Assembly: GCF_037975245.1 (NCBI RefSeq)
Contig: NC_092583.1
Span: forward strand, 14,485,264-14,549,263
Length of the DNA: 64,000 bases
Source: Apostichopus japonicus
Taxonomy: Eukaryota; Echinodermata; Holothuroidea; Aspidochirotida; Stichopodidae
Direction: 5' to 3'
The translations under genes and the position numbers were made by a program. Shown piece by piece: positions 30,071-41,502 of this stretch (its first letter is position 1; the number at the start of each line of letters is the position of its first letter). The notes beneath the pieces are model-generated. The model had not been told where the DNA came from, searched no databases, and worked only from the letters and a program-made list of their open reading frames with translations.

Positions 30071-32090
30071 CTGGACTAGAGAAAACAAAATCCAAAAAAA
30101 GGTGTACATCATGGTCCTTCTTTTTCAAAAGATTTCAAATTGATGGCACATGTTTTCTAAGGCATCACACTTTTTCACTCTAAATTGAATTTGCATGTTT
30201 TTCTACTACAAGAGCATCATAATGTGAAGCATGAAAGAACCTGATGATAACAACACTTGAGTATCTTGCTTATACAGGAAGCTGAGGGCAAAATGAATCT
30301 ATATACGATGGTGATGGCGTGAGAGTGTGTATGTATGTGGTACCTTAGCTCCTGAACATGATAGCTCGCCAAGAGCACAGTGCATCAACTCCAAGCTTAG
30401 TATGTAGATTCCCCTTAGTAAGTTCTTGACAGCTTATTGAACAAGGTCAAAGGTCATTTGAGGTCACAAACTTGGCAAAAATATGAAAATGTTGTAACTT
30501 AGCTTACTTGAACACCTGCAGCATTGGTTTTATGGCATAACTGGGTGGTAGGTTCCCCTTTATCTTTAGCAATTTTGATGAGGTCAAAGGTCTGTTGAAG
30601 TGGACAGGAAGCAAAACCTAAACACCTTGTAAATTAGGTAACTCGATAATTCTACTCTTGATGAATCTCATTGTTGTATTAAGGGGCCCTCAGTAAGTTC
30701 TTGGCTGCTGTCCTTATTGGGAAATGTCAAATTTTTAGATCATTACATTTCTGAGGAACTACACATATGAAAAACGCATATAGCTGATTTTGACTTTTCC
30801 TTGATAGTCATCGTTGATCAAATCCTTAAGTGGGTCCATTATGAGCCCACCATGCTACTACAGTAGGTAAGAAATACTTCTAAACAATGCATACAGTCTG
30901 TCATAAGATGAAATCTGTTTTAGAGAGTTGGTGAGTCCTTTACAGTACACTGTGGGTACAGTAAACACACTTGAGCCCTGTCAGAAAATTTTATGGCAAG
31001 GAATGGTAAAGCCTTCTGGCTTTCTGCTTTAGTGTAGTAATCTTCTTGCTGTTGATAGCTTGGCAATGCTTGCGAAGTTGTCAGTGTTCTCTGTTTTTAG
31101 AATTTCTTCAAAATGCTACTTTAAGTAGAAATGATTGGATTGTTGTGATGACATCATTGAGTCACTGTTGCCAGATGCATTCACAAATTTCACCCAATTT
31201 GAAAAACCCCCAGTAAACCAGTGTTGCCACTATAATTTAAAAAAAAAATGGAGGTTGGAGGAGGGGAATTTCCCCCTTAAAATTTTCGAAGGGGGTATGA
31301 AATGTTTCTTTGAAGGGAGAGGGGGAATTATAAAAGTTACATTAAAATCAATTTGTGCTTCTCCTTACACCCTCAGAGGAAGATGTGTAAGTTTCTTTCG
31401 AGAGCTTCATTTAAATTTTGTTGACGAATTGCAATATGTAATTTATCTAATAATATTGCTAGTATGTTATTTATTGTAAACAGTTCCTTGTTAAACTGCT
31501 TTTCATAAGAGGACGATGAATTGATAATTGAAGGTAGTAATACGGTAATCCTTCTAACAACATTCAGGCATCGAAATTGTGCCCTACAGATAGTACAATG
31601 CATTCTGGGCCTGTAAAATCCCCTCTTACACAGCGTGTGCTTCGAGTGAAGGCCTAACAATTCGTTCAAAACTACATATTGAAGTACAGCAAACATTTGG
31701 GAAATATAGGTCATAGCATTGAGAAAACGCTAAATTGCACCAATATTGTTAATATCAGCTTTGGCCGATAACTGATATTTTAAATCCCAATATCCGGCCG
31801 ATACCGATCTATTACCGACACATAACAATAACAATAAAAAAGAAAATAAGTAGGCCTAAACAAGAGGAAGTTGCTGGGAGGACATTGCAGCAATTGTTAA
31901 TTTTCGACAAATGTTATGTTATTTACATTTTTTAAATGATACAAATCTATGACCATGACATCATATCGACATTGACAAGAAATCTGACCAGGTCATCAGA
32001 ATTGGCCCAAATCTTTAGCATGCTAACATTGCTACACATTTGCGAAGGTACTTTGAGGTTCTGGCTCTCATAATTATTCCCAAACTTTTT
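30071..32090. other. Upstream of paralogue A; half-site-rich and repeat sequence
   Basis: No exon recognised. A perfect DR1-type pair of AGGTCA half sites lies at about 30445-30457, with another AGGTCA just after, as in the 21.5-23.9 kb block. From about 30730 to 32090 the sequence is absent from copy B; it includes an inverted copy of the 9561 repeat (about 30745-30865). Confidence 0.5.
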
Positions 32091-32094
32091 AGGA

Positions 32095-32640
32095 TAGTTA
32101 GAATAGACTAGTCTAGGAGACTAGGACTAAACAGATCTAGAGTATGGATGGGTCTAGGAGACTAGGACTAAACAGATCTAGAGTATGATTGGGTCTAGGA
32201 GACTAGGACTAAACAGATCTAGAGTTTGGATGGCTCAGGAGACTAGGACTAAACAGATCTAGAGAATGGATGGGTCTAGGAGACTAGGACTAAACAGATC
32301 TAGAGTATGGATGGGTCTAGGAGACTAGGACTAAACAGATCTAGAGTATGGATGGGTCTAGGAGACTATAGACTAAACAGATCTAGAGTATGGATGGGTC
32401 TAGGAGACTAGGACTAAACAGATCTAGAGTATGGATGGGTCTAGGAGACTAGGACTAAACAGATTTAGAGTATGGATGAGTCTAGGAGACTAGGACTAAA
32501 CAGATCTAGAGTATGGATGGGTCTAGGAGACTAGGACTAAACAGATCTAGAGAATGGATGGGTCTAGGAGACTAGGACTAAACAGATCTAGAGTATGGAT
32601 GGGTCTAGGAGGCTAGGACTTAACAGATCTAGAGTATTTA
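32095..32640. repeat. 41-bp minisatellite, copy A (about 13 units)
   Basis: Direct units are built from GGATGGGTCTAGGAGACTAG followed by GACTAAACAGATCTAGAGTAT. The same array in copy B (43713-45116) has about 34 units. Identical flanking sequence on the right (GTATTTAAAGCTGGAATG) shows these are the same locus in the two duplicates. Confidence 0.95.
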
Positions 32641-33571
32641 AAGCTGGAATGAATATTTTTCTTACCGATATGTACAGCAGTTTGTAGGTTTCGGTGATTA
32701 GAAGTAGTAATGTTCTTCAAATTGTCCTCTGTTCTGTATCAGATGTAAGTGTTCTGTTATAAAGATCAGCATGACAAGGATATTTATTCAAATTTGCTAT
32801 TTGGTTTTAGTACCTAGAAGTCTCTTTTTTCTTTCTTTGCAGCTGTTTCTGACAGCAGAAGTATACATTAATCATAGCAAAAAGGAAATATGGTAACTTG
32901 AATCAAATTTCTTGTAAAACTGACTGGTGCTTGAATTAATAAAATAATAATAACATAAAATAAATAAGCTGTCAGGAACAGGTGTCAGCCTATAATTTAA
33001 GTTAGGCCTAATAGTAAGAAAAGAGTAATAACATTAATGTAAATACACCTACTCCAAGCTGTCATGCATTGCACTTGAGCGAAATTAATGGTTATCATCA
33101 GGGCCGCGTAAGAATTGTAATTATTTGCATTTTAAACTCTACTGTAGGCTATAGTTGTGGCCTTCATTTTATTATGGAAAATATTAGTCTAATATGTATA
33201 TATATATTAGGTAACAATGATGGGGCCGGGTGAAGGGTATGATGAATTGATTTGTTTGGGATATTTTTTTAAAGTAATGAGCAATATGTTATCTACAAGA
33301 TGTAATTTTTTCCAATGCCCAGTTGATTTTGACCTGAAAAAAATATTGTTTTGAGGTTAATCAGCTAGTGCTTATACAGTCCTTAGCTTTAAAGGTCTGC
33401 TGTGTAGACCCCAACTATAGCACGCTATCATGGAAAAGTTTCTTGAGATTACGTAAGCGACCTGCCTAGATGTAAATGATGGAATGTTAGAAATGATTTG
33501 GCAAAATTTGCTTTAATTTGTAACGTTACAGCTCTAGGCCTACACAATGTCCAAATGAATGCCCTGCTAGT

Positions 33572-33922
33572 CATAGGCGTAGGAGCCTAATTTGATTTGG
33601 GGGGCTGTAACGAACATTTTGGTAATATTTTCCTTGTTATTAACCCTTCCATATTGGTTATAATTATTGTGGAAGTCATTACAATAATAATATCAGTTTA
33701 ACCATTGAAAACACATTGCAGATTTTTCTTCTTTCACTAGGTGCCCGAAAAATTCTCAGCATATTGCCCGAATTTTCACCACAAAAAATTGAAAAAACAC
33801 ATTGCAAATTATTCTTCTCTCAGTAGGTGCCTGAAACATTCTCAGCATATTGCCCGAATTTTCACCAACAATTTTGGTTGGGGGGCTCCAGCCCCCCCCC
33901 CCCTCCGCCTCCTACGCCTATG
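33572..33922. mobile_element. hAT-type MITE, CATAGGCGTAGGAG ends, copy A
   Basis: Inverted ends CATAGGCGTAGGAG and CTCCTACGCCTATG are flanked by an 8-bp duplication with one mismatch (CTGCTAGT at 33564-33571, CTGCAAGT at 33923-33930). A G-run lies inside the left end and a C-run inside the right end. The same insertion is present in copy B at 46050-46434, so it predates the duplication. The ends are related to those of the 6982 and 49832 elements. Confidence 0.82.
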
Positions 33923-33930
33923 CTGCAAGT

Positions 33931-35650
33931 CATTTGGTACCATGTGCCTCTTTTATAGGATGAATCTTCCATCTATTAATGAAATACTGAATTTTCCAAG
34001 AATTTCTGGAAATAATGATGTCCTGTTGAAGCAGCATCCAGAATGGCATTAATTTAGGTTTATACCACACTGCCCTTTCTTCTGTCAGGCACTTTCAAAA
34101 TTCCAAATGGATATTTGTAAATAGCATGGATGATTTGGATCGAACGGGATTGTGGTTTCTCTGTATTTGTAGGAGACGGAAAGGTACATTTACAAGCAGG
34201 GTTCACCATTCACCATGCGTTCACTGGAAGCAGTTCTCCATGTCGGTAGTTATAGCTCGAAATAGTTCAATAACTTATTTTACAGGGATATTAATTTGGC
34301 CAGTGGCAGAGAGTGTGAAACTAATATTAAAATCTTGTCCAGGCTAATTTGAGTTACGTTTGAATGAATGTTAGCTAACTAACGTGACTGTTAACCCTCC
34401 CATACTAATACACATAGACCACAGTAGTTTGTCAAGTTTCTTGCTTTATGCTGTAAAATTGTTCCTTCAATCGTTTTATCTTTCTACGGAGATTTTCGGA
34501 GACTGTTGTTTGTATCACGGATAATCAAGTTAATCATTGTTTTATTCTTCGTGCGGATAATTATTATTTGGAGACAATAGCTAATAGCCTCTACACAGTT
34601 GAACTGCTCCGAGCTGTTAACTTTGTTTGAGGATAATATCATTTTTGCCTTGGGACATGACCTATTCCAGCTAATTAACTAAATTGGGGGAGTTCAATAT
34701 TTATATATTTTTACTTCCCCTAAAAGCCAACAATCAAGTGTTGCTATAATTTTATGACAAAGTAGATTCATAAGTCATAATCCATATCAATTATGTGTTT
34801 CAAACATAGTCGATGGTCGCTGTGTACACTCAAACGAGTCAAACACATGGAGTAACAAGAAATATGTAGACGATTGGTGGGGCTGTTTCAAAAAGTTTCT
34901 AATTGAGAGTTTCAGTCAGTAACATTTAGTCAATAAATGGATCATGGGTATTGGCAAAGCCTAACCAGAGGGATTTATGAGGTCTGTATCAGCTGCTGCA
35001 TATAATAACATTTCATAAGCCCTATTCATTCATTGTTGCTTTACTTGGAAATAATAATATTTAATCTATTTTCATGCGACAAGTAACTGTAGATTGTGTA
35101 TTAAGTGGTCTTGTTACTAATGATCTTTATCACACTTGTTAAATTGAGTGATATGTTGATTACACACACCAGTGATTAGTTCATGACACTAACTCCTTAT
35201 TTATCCATCTTTTGTTTTCTTGTTTCAGGCTATGAAGGTTGACAGACATCAGCTGATACTATTGGCAGTTATTGGGATTCGCGTTTCTTCAGAAAGATGA
35301 CTTTAAGTAAGTCTCGATCAAGAGCATATTCATAATATCAACACAGACTTCAGGTAAGAAATATTTGATATATTTAAACAAAAATGTTGGTGTTTATGGA
35401 GAAGAATGTTGTTTTTCCATCTCATTTATTTGCTCACCGGTGAATGTTTTCTTTGACTTGGAAATGATATGACTGTATGTCAAATAAACTTAGGTAAAAA
35501 AGAAAGAATCTTAAAATTAAAATGGATGCCAGAATTCTTGAAAGCGTCTGTAAAAGGAAGAGAAAGGTATTCATTGTCTCTCTATGGTAAAATATTAATA
35601 ATGTAGTACGTGTCCGGGGCACCTGTCGTTCATCTTTCAATTTAATATAT
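33931..35650. other. Non-coding stretch shared by both duplicates
   Basis: Highly similar to 46443-48145. Short open frames around 33960-34050 are conserved only because the copies are recent. At about 35229 an acceptor-like TTGTTTCAG precedes a short ATG frame, but the matching site in copy B has lost the acceptor (TGTTTTATG), which argues against a real exon. Confidence 0.5.
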
Positions 35651-35654
35651 TTAA

Positions 35655-36017
35655 AGGCATTGAACACTCGCCCCAAACCGCTTGCGGCCATCTGAAAAAG
35701 TTAACTTTCCGTTGCTTGCAAGTGACGTTTTGTTTGTGTCACTACAAAATGCAGACAGTACAGTAATGAAACGTGATACCTTGTTATTTTAGCTGGACCT
35801 GAGATGTCCATCGCTGTATTGTTTGTACACTGTGCTGTGGGTATTGACCGCAGCTGTATGTACTGACTGTACACTAGTGTCTAATTACCGATGGGAGCAA
35901 GCTGTGTGTGTATATTCTGGGATCGATGGTGGTGTCTAACACTCATGTTACACCTCATTTGAAACTAAGTCAGATTACCAGCATGTGAATTTCTTTTGGC
36001 GCGAGTCTTCACACCCT
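35655..36017. mobile_element. TTAA-type MITE (piggyBac-like), copy-A-specific
   Basis: The element is bounded by TTAA on both sides (35651-35654, 36018-36021). Its ends are inverted repeats, AGGCATTGAACACTCG at the left and the complement of AGGGTGTGAAGACTCG at the right. Copy B has the empty site with a single TTAA (near 48138-48145). Duplication of TTAA is the signature of piggyBac-type transposition. A sister element is at 38345-38700. Confidence 0.87.
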
Positions 36018-36879
36018 TTAACTCAGTCAAGGAACTGAGAAAAATCGAAAATTTTCATCCAAAAGTTACTCACAAAGGAATAGGACCAGAAAAGGTGTTC
36101 CAATGTCTTCAATTCTGTTTTGAAAAAGGGGGTGGGGGTGGGGAATTTTTTAGTTTTTGAATTACTTATGGAAAGAGCAAATCTGTAACTGGTTTCTTGA
36201 AAATTGCTTTAAAAGTTTAGATTGTCACACTAGCGTGATGAACCCATTAAAAAGTGGTTTTGCCAGACTCACCTCAGATTATAAATCATGAAGATTTGAC
36301 TTATTCATTATCAAATGAGATCATATCACTTTGTGAATTGTTGTTTCAGTACCAATTTTCATTCAAGATCCTTCGTTTTATGCAAATATTAATGTCGCAT
36401 TTCTTTGACAATTTGGTCGAAGATGAAAGAGTAGGCATTTAAGTTTGTAGTACACCTTCGTACGTCTCTGTCTGACAATCAGCCCATTGGTTGCTTATAT
36501 CCAACAGCTCATGTGGTATATAGCCTCTTTTATAGAATGGATTACAGCTCATTGTTATCACAGAGAAGTGGTCGTCAGAAGTGCTTGTTTAAAGTGAAAC
36601 ATTTAAAAAATTGATCAAAGCATTCCATGTCAACGTTTTCAGTCATAGTCAACAACTCAAAACCATGACATCATGGTTGGTTACGGTGGTGGTGCACACA
36701 TGGTAGTTGTGATCTTGTTACCAAGATAAAACAGAATATTGGAATCAAACGATTTTCTGGTTTTACAACACTTCTTGTTCTTTTGTCAGGCATTGCCATT
36801 AAAATATGATGCCATGCTTCTAGAACCATTAGCAGGTGTGCAATATTCTCTATCTTTTGTCTTTTCTGCAGTTGGCTTG

Positions 36880-37545
36880 TTGCTCAGTTTTGTGAGGTGA
36901 AGATGGAGAGAGCTGATGTAAGGTTTCCTTTCTTCTACTCCCTCTTTCTCCCAGTCCCCACTCCTTCTCTATGCCTCCCCATCCCTCCCTCCCCCTATCT
37001 CCCTATCGTATTTGATATGTCTCACTGTAGCCTTGTTCTTTTAGATATCAAGAAGAAGATGGAAGGAGATGCAGGACGTTGTCAGAAGACGTACGTGGCG
37101 CCAGGCAGGTTTTGTGGGGAATGTAATGCACGTGATATGTCTTAATACTATGGCAGTGTTCTTTCAGATTTCTGGAGCAAGGTGGACTTAGACTGGGACC
37201 AAAGAAGACGGATCGGGCTGCCGGGCGAATATGGAGGTGTATTTCGTTGGTTTTGATAGATCTTAACTCTCACTTGTAGTCTTGTTATTTCAGATATCAA
37301 GGAAATGATATCCTGCATCGGATGATAGAAGATGGGGGCTCCGGGCTGGATGGTGTGGTATTTTGTTGTATTTTTTTACAGCCTTATTTTTTCAGATATC
37401 CGTAACAAGGTGGACAAACACCAGGACGACAGCTAACGATGACACAAGATGGACGGCCGCACTGGGCTGAGTATTTAGTTGTATTTGATATGTCTTAACT
37501 CCCACTTTGCAGTTCAGGATGTATCCCTCCCTTTCACCCCCTCCC
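36880..37545. repeat. Diverged tandem array with TTCTTTCAGATATCAAG units, copy A
   Basis: Units of about 110-180 bp each contain a pyrimidine-rich stretch ending CAGATATC (or a variant), followed by AAGATGGA-like and GGCGCCGGGC-like segments and a TTGATATGTCTTAAC segment. Each unit therefore looks like a 3' splice site followed by a short exon, but frames are not conserved. CCCTCCCT runs lie at both sides. Copy B (49040-52060) has more units plus a transposon. Confidence 0.7.
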
Positions 37546-38344
37546 TCCCTCCCTCCCTGTCACCCTCTCCCTCCCTACAAGATATGATCGATTTCCTTGT
37601 TAGACATTTGATTGGCCATCATCATACAAATCTGTTCATGTGATACTACTGAAGTTATTCAGCAGGTGGTTCAAGTCCACCAACAGATTAACACGTACTT
37701 GGCCATTCAGATGCTAATAATAACCCAAATGCCATTTCTGTCATTGTTTTCAATCCTAAGAAATAATCCAAACTCTTTTTCACCCAGAATTTTGGTTAAA
37801 ATGCATTTGGATGATACTTGTTCCTATCCTTCCCTAGACTAGGTTGCTTGATTGACTCAGCTGTTGTTGGGAAAACATGCACAATGCTTTCAGGATCCCT
37901 GTGACACAGTTTTTGCCTGTTTGGTAACAAATTTTCAAACACAAGGCAGTTGCCATTGTGGTTTATATCACAGCTTAGGTGGTCAGCATCTCCCTCCTAG
38001 TTATCAACCCTCTTTCACATCCTGTGTCTTCTTCGGTGGTTATGGATACTGCCTAGTAATTTACAGCATGTGACTACTCTCAATGTTCCTTACTGGTTTT
38101 TTTAATTAAGGTATCACCTCATCTACCTTTAGACAGGTAGTCTGGGCTGACCATTTGCCAAATATGGGATTCTAATTTCCTTTCCAGCCTGTGGCCTTGT
38201 TACATAGTGTAAAGTATATAAGAGGTGGTTCATCTCTGTTTAGGGGTCTGTTTGCATCTCATCTTGCAAATGTGAAGGTTAGGTCTTTTTCATCACATCT
38301 TGCCATGTGAAGTTAGACCAATATTAAAGTGACTTAGCGCTTAA

Positions 38345-38700
38345 AGGCATTGAAGACTCGCCCCAAACCGCATGCCGCGCTCTGAAAAAGTTAACTTTCC
38401 GTTGCTTGCAAGTGAAGTTTTCTTCTTGTCGCTACAAAATGCAGACAGTAATGAAACGTGATACCTTGTTATCTTTTATCTGGACCTGAGATGTCATCGC
38501 TGCTATGTACACTGTGTTGTGGGCATTGACCGTAGCTGCATGTATTGACTGTACACTAGTGTCTAATTACCGACGGTACCAAGCTGTGTGCGTATTTTCT
38601 GGGATCGTTGGTGGTGTCTAACATTTCTGTTACACCTCATTCGAAACTAGGTTAGATTACAGACATCAGACGTTTCTTCGTGCGTGAGTCTTCACTCCCT
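38345..38700. mobile_element. TTAA-type MITE (piggyBac-like), second copy
   Basis: Flanked by TTAA (38341-38344 and 38701-38704), with inverted ends AGGCATTGAAGACTCG and the complement of AGGGAGTGAAGACTCA. The body is clearly related to 35655-36017, in the same orientation. No coding sequence. Confidence 0.85.
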
Positions 38701-39227
38701 TTAAACCTCTAATTTCTCAGAGCTCGACCCCTGGACCCCAACTGGGGCATTGCCCATGGCGCCCACCACGGGCCCTAAGGCAGGCCAATGAACCCCATCT
38801 GTAACTGTGTTGCGCTGCATGCTGACTGACACCTTCGGCGTTAGTATAGTATCACCCACAAAGTTCAGTGAGTTTATTTTTACCCCAGGCTCATCCCTCT
38901 TAAAGATTCCAAACCTAACTAATTTCAAATTGCATGATGGAAATCTCTCCTTTGAGCATGGATGGACGCATGAATTGCCCACTAGTCCTAGGGTATTTCA
39001 AACTTTCACCTCACGTGATTGCTAAAGGTAAAGGGTGCCAGCCGCAGTAGCATAGCTTTAGGCTTCATGGAGAGATTGCTATGCACCACCGGGTTTCTTT
39101 GTTGACAGACGTTGCAACTGAGACTGGTCGAGAATGTCAGATACTAAGTAATTCCCTGCGATGGGGTGCATGCAGTTTGTACAGAGGTTGGGAAAGGTCT
39201 TAATACCGTAAAGTTGCATACAAACAC

Positions 39228-39276
39228 ATGCACACACACATAACTAACTACTTACTAGTAGTTAGTTATGTGTATG
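39228..39276. other. Perfect hairpin, 17-bp stem, 4-nt loop
   Basis: TAACTAACTACT at 39241-39252 is followed by TACT and then the exact complement AGTAGTTAGTTA. The stem extends outward through CACACA/TGTGT for about five more pairs. It sits just before a motif copy at 39308; it may be the edge of a fold-back element. Confidence 0.75.
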
Positions 39277-39307
39277 TGCCCAGGATTTTCAAAGTTGTAG
39301 GCACGAC

Positions 39308-39400
39308 TATCTGAGCGGAGCGCCACCATTGGTTGGCGCGGAGTGTACAAGAAAATTTTTGGTTTTACAAACCCCCCAGATGGCTGGAAACGGCCCTTCC
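39308..39400 (+). other. Structured motif, copy 3 (solitary)
   Basis: Same order of helices as the other copies: P1 CTGAG opposite a CCAGA variant, P2 GCGCCA/TGGCGC, P3 GGTTT/AAACC, P4 GGCTG-GAAA-CGGCC, in which a T-G wobble replaces a C-G pair. Preceded by CCAGGATTTTCAAAGTTGTA, as at 7958 and 50787. No complete element ends were found around it. Confidence 0.5.
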
Positions 39401-39831
39401 CGAGTGTTCATTCTGGTTCCCTGTCTTCATGCTAACTTGAGACACCTCATTCAATATCACTTTAAAACCCCAAAACAAACAAGTTAAAATAGTGCGTAAT
39501 GCAATACTACATAATGTATTTAAAATAAGCAAGGTACATGTACTGAGTAGTCTTACTTTTCAACTTCTGATACTTGTAGATACAAAGATAGGCCAGAATT
39601 GTCTTTGATACAACCATAGCCAGTAATTGATACAACTGTAATTGTTTAAGTTAGCCTAATAAGAGAAGGCGAGAGCTATCCGACGATTGCCATCTGATGC
39701 AAATTTCTTCTGCACAGCTTCAACGTCATTTGCAAAGTCTCTGTGGATGTCAGTGGCGTAGTCAGGGTTTTTTCAGTGGGGGAGGGGCGCTGGGGGGGCT
39801 TGACCATTTCCTGGGAGGGCGTCTTGTTACT

Positions 39832-39915
39832 ATCTAAGCTGAGCGCCACAATGGGTTGGCGCGCAGCGTACCTAATTTTTTTAGCTAAAAGGCCTCCTAG
39901 ATCGTCGGAAATGAC
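39832..39915 (+). other. Structured motif, copy 4
   Basis: P1 is ATCTA/TAGAT, in which an A-T pair replaces the G-C pair of the 7978 copy. P2 is GCGCCA/TGGCGC. P4 is GTCG-GAAA-TGAC, with changed but still paired bases. P3 is unclear. Confidence 0.5.
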
Positions 39916-40003
39916 ACTTCCCAATTCTTGTAAGCAGGGGCCGCGTCAATCTGATTTGAAACTTGGGGGGACGTAAGCGATTCGAGTATTCCGGTCGCAA
40001 GTA

Positions 40004-40095
40004 CTATCTAAGCGGAGTGCCACCATCGGTTGGCGCGCAGCATACCAAGAAAATTTCAGATTTCAATATCTGCCAAATTGCCAGGCTGGATAGCA
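40004..40095 (+). other. Structured motif, copy 5 (degenerate)
   Basis: P2 is GTGCCA/TGGCGC with a T-G wobble. A different helix, CAGAT/ATCTG, occupies the P3 position. P1 and the GAAA hairpin are lost (TTGCCAGGCTGG). Confidence 0.4.
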
Positions 40096-40783
40096 GCCAT
40101 CTAGTTGCGTGATTTCGGGAGAAAATTACAAATTCGTCACTCAGGAAATCTGCAATAAAGTTCATGCGGCCTTATTTTTGGGTGGATTATTGCAACTTAT
40201 TAGCGATTCCAATTGACATCAACATTAGAACCCAGTGCAAGTTGACAAATGATGTGGCAAACTGGAAACCCCAGCCCCATTTTGCCCTATGTTTCAGGAT
40301 AGAATACCCCTCATTTGTTCAAACCCATGCATGACAACTAACAATCTGTGAATAAATTTTCTTCAAAATGGGCACATTATATTGCACCAAGTCGGTCAAG
40401 GAATGACCCCTAGGCCTCAGATATAGGCCTATAGGAACGATGCCGCAAAATGTCCCCGGATATACTACAGGCGAAGGAAGCTATCCGCCGCGACTGCATG
40501 TGCGACTGCGGTCGAAGTGTCGTTCATGAGTGGTCATCATGGAGATTCGAGACCATTCAGACCAATAATATATTTTTCGCACATTTGGGAGGGCGTCAAG
40601 CTTTCATGGGGGCTGTCGCCGCCACGCCCCCCTTGGTTACACCACTGGTGGATTTGCATGAGTGCCAAACCGCTGAGTCTCTCTTCATTCATTGTAGAAC
40701 GCATGTAGTTTTTTGTTCTGCGCATTGCGCTGAAAGACCTTTCAGCAGTTGCCGAAGCTATTGGCATGGTTAACCATGGTTAG

Positions 40784-41113
40784 TCTTAACTAGATGTTAA
40801 AAAACTGACAAGATCGGATCCTAGGCTTTTTCGGCGGGTAGAGTGTTGAATGAAACGGCACACGATAGAAATGACAGCCTAGATGACAGAAGAATAGGTC
40901 ACCTAATTTAGCCATATTCTTGCTACGTTCATTTCAAAAGTTTTTCCTGTCTAGACTCTTAAATTCGCCCAGCAAGCTTATGGATTTGAATTATGGGTGT
41001 TTTTAAAAAAAGATAACTTGGCCAAAAAAATTGTAGGCCCGGGCCTACAGTGCTACACACTGGCTACGCCCTGTAGGTCCGGGCATACAGTGCTGCATAC
41101 TGGCTACACCCCT
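40784..41113. other. Transposon-derived sequence, no gene
   Basis: A block containing GCATACAGTGCTGCATAC-like sequence is repeated in tandem (about 41034-41071 and 41072-41111), each ending GGCTACGCCC or GGCTACACCCC, resembling hAT ends. Copy B homology resumes just after. Confidence 0.5.
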
Positions 41114-41502
41114 GGATGCAATGCATGGTTAATGATGTCTAAACAATGCAGGCAGAAATGAGAGGAAGGTTTGTTACAACCCATAACACATATGAGTGGT
41201 ATTGAGAGGCAAGAAAATGAGCACAAATTAAACAAATACTTCATTAAACCATGTCTCTTTTATAAAAGACACCCTCACCTTCTGTTACTCCCTTGCACCC
41301 ACCCACCAGCCAGACAGCCACTCCACCACCTTCCCAGCCACTCCACCTTCCCAGACCCAAATTCCTGGTTACTACTCTAGATACGAAATCATATATAATC
41401 ATTAATAATCTATTGAACATAAGTTTTACCATAAGCTACATTGGAACATTATTAATTAACCCCCCCCCCAAAAAAATTTTCCTGAAGGATCCCAGCAACT
41501 TT

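Larger units (their letters stand above)
26690..37865. repeat. Segmental duplication, copy A
   Basis: This block is a direct tandem duplicate of 37869-52463. The left edge GGGAAAACATGCACAATGC recurs at 37869, and the right edge GATTGACTCAGCTGTT recurs just before 52463, so the two copies abut almost exactly. Homology covers the C4-like gene, the 41-bp minisatellite, a CATAGGCGTAGGAG element, and long non-coding stretches at a few percent divergence by eye. Copy A alone has insertions at 27221-28572, about 30730-32090 and 35655-36017. Confidence 0.9.
39751..40647. mobile_element. hAT-type non-autonomous element, CAGTGGCGTA ends
   Basis: The left end CAGTGGCGTAGTCAGGG and right end CTTGGTTACACCACTG are imperfect inverted repeats. 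The flanks GTGGATGT (39743-39750) and GTGGATTT (40648-40655) form an 8-bp duplication with one mismatch. It contains two copies of the structured motif (39832 and 40004). It is inserted in the hAT transposase remnant. The short open frames inside have no recognisable product. Confidence 0.82.
39661..40773 (-). pseudogene. hAT transposase C-terminal remnant, split by a MITE
   Basis: On the minus strand, 40767-40648 reads ASATAERSFSAMRR, then TKNYMRSTMNEERLSGLALM and QIH. This is the hAT C-terminal dimerisation region. The frame is then broken by the 39751-40647 element and resumes at about 39750 with IHRDFANDVEAVQKKF, which continues the same domain. Only this terminal part (about 70 residues) is present; the catalytic core and BED finger are missing, so it is inactive. 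The best relatives by eye are the ZMYM1-like domesticated and transposon hAT proteins. Confidence 0.82.

Noticed and set aside
33741-34052. 103-residue open frame conserved at 46253-46564
   Set aside because: It spans a MITE end and poly-C run; conservation follows from the recent segmental duplication.
35229-35310. Short exon with acceptor TTGTTTCAG and a small ATG frame
   Set aside because: The duplicate at about 47720 lacks the acceptor and start codon, and the peptide is unrecognisable.
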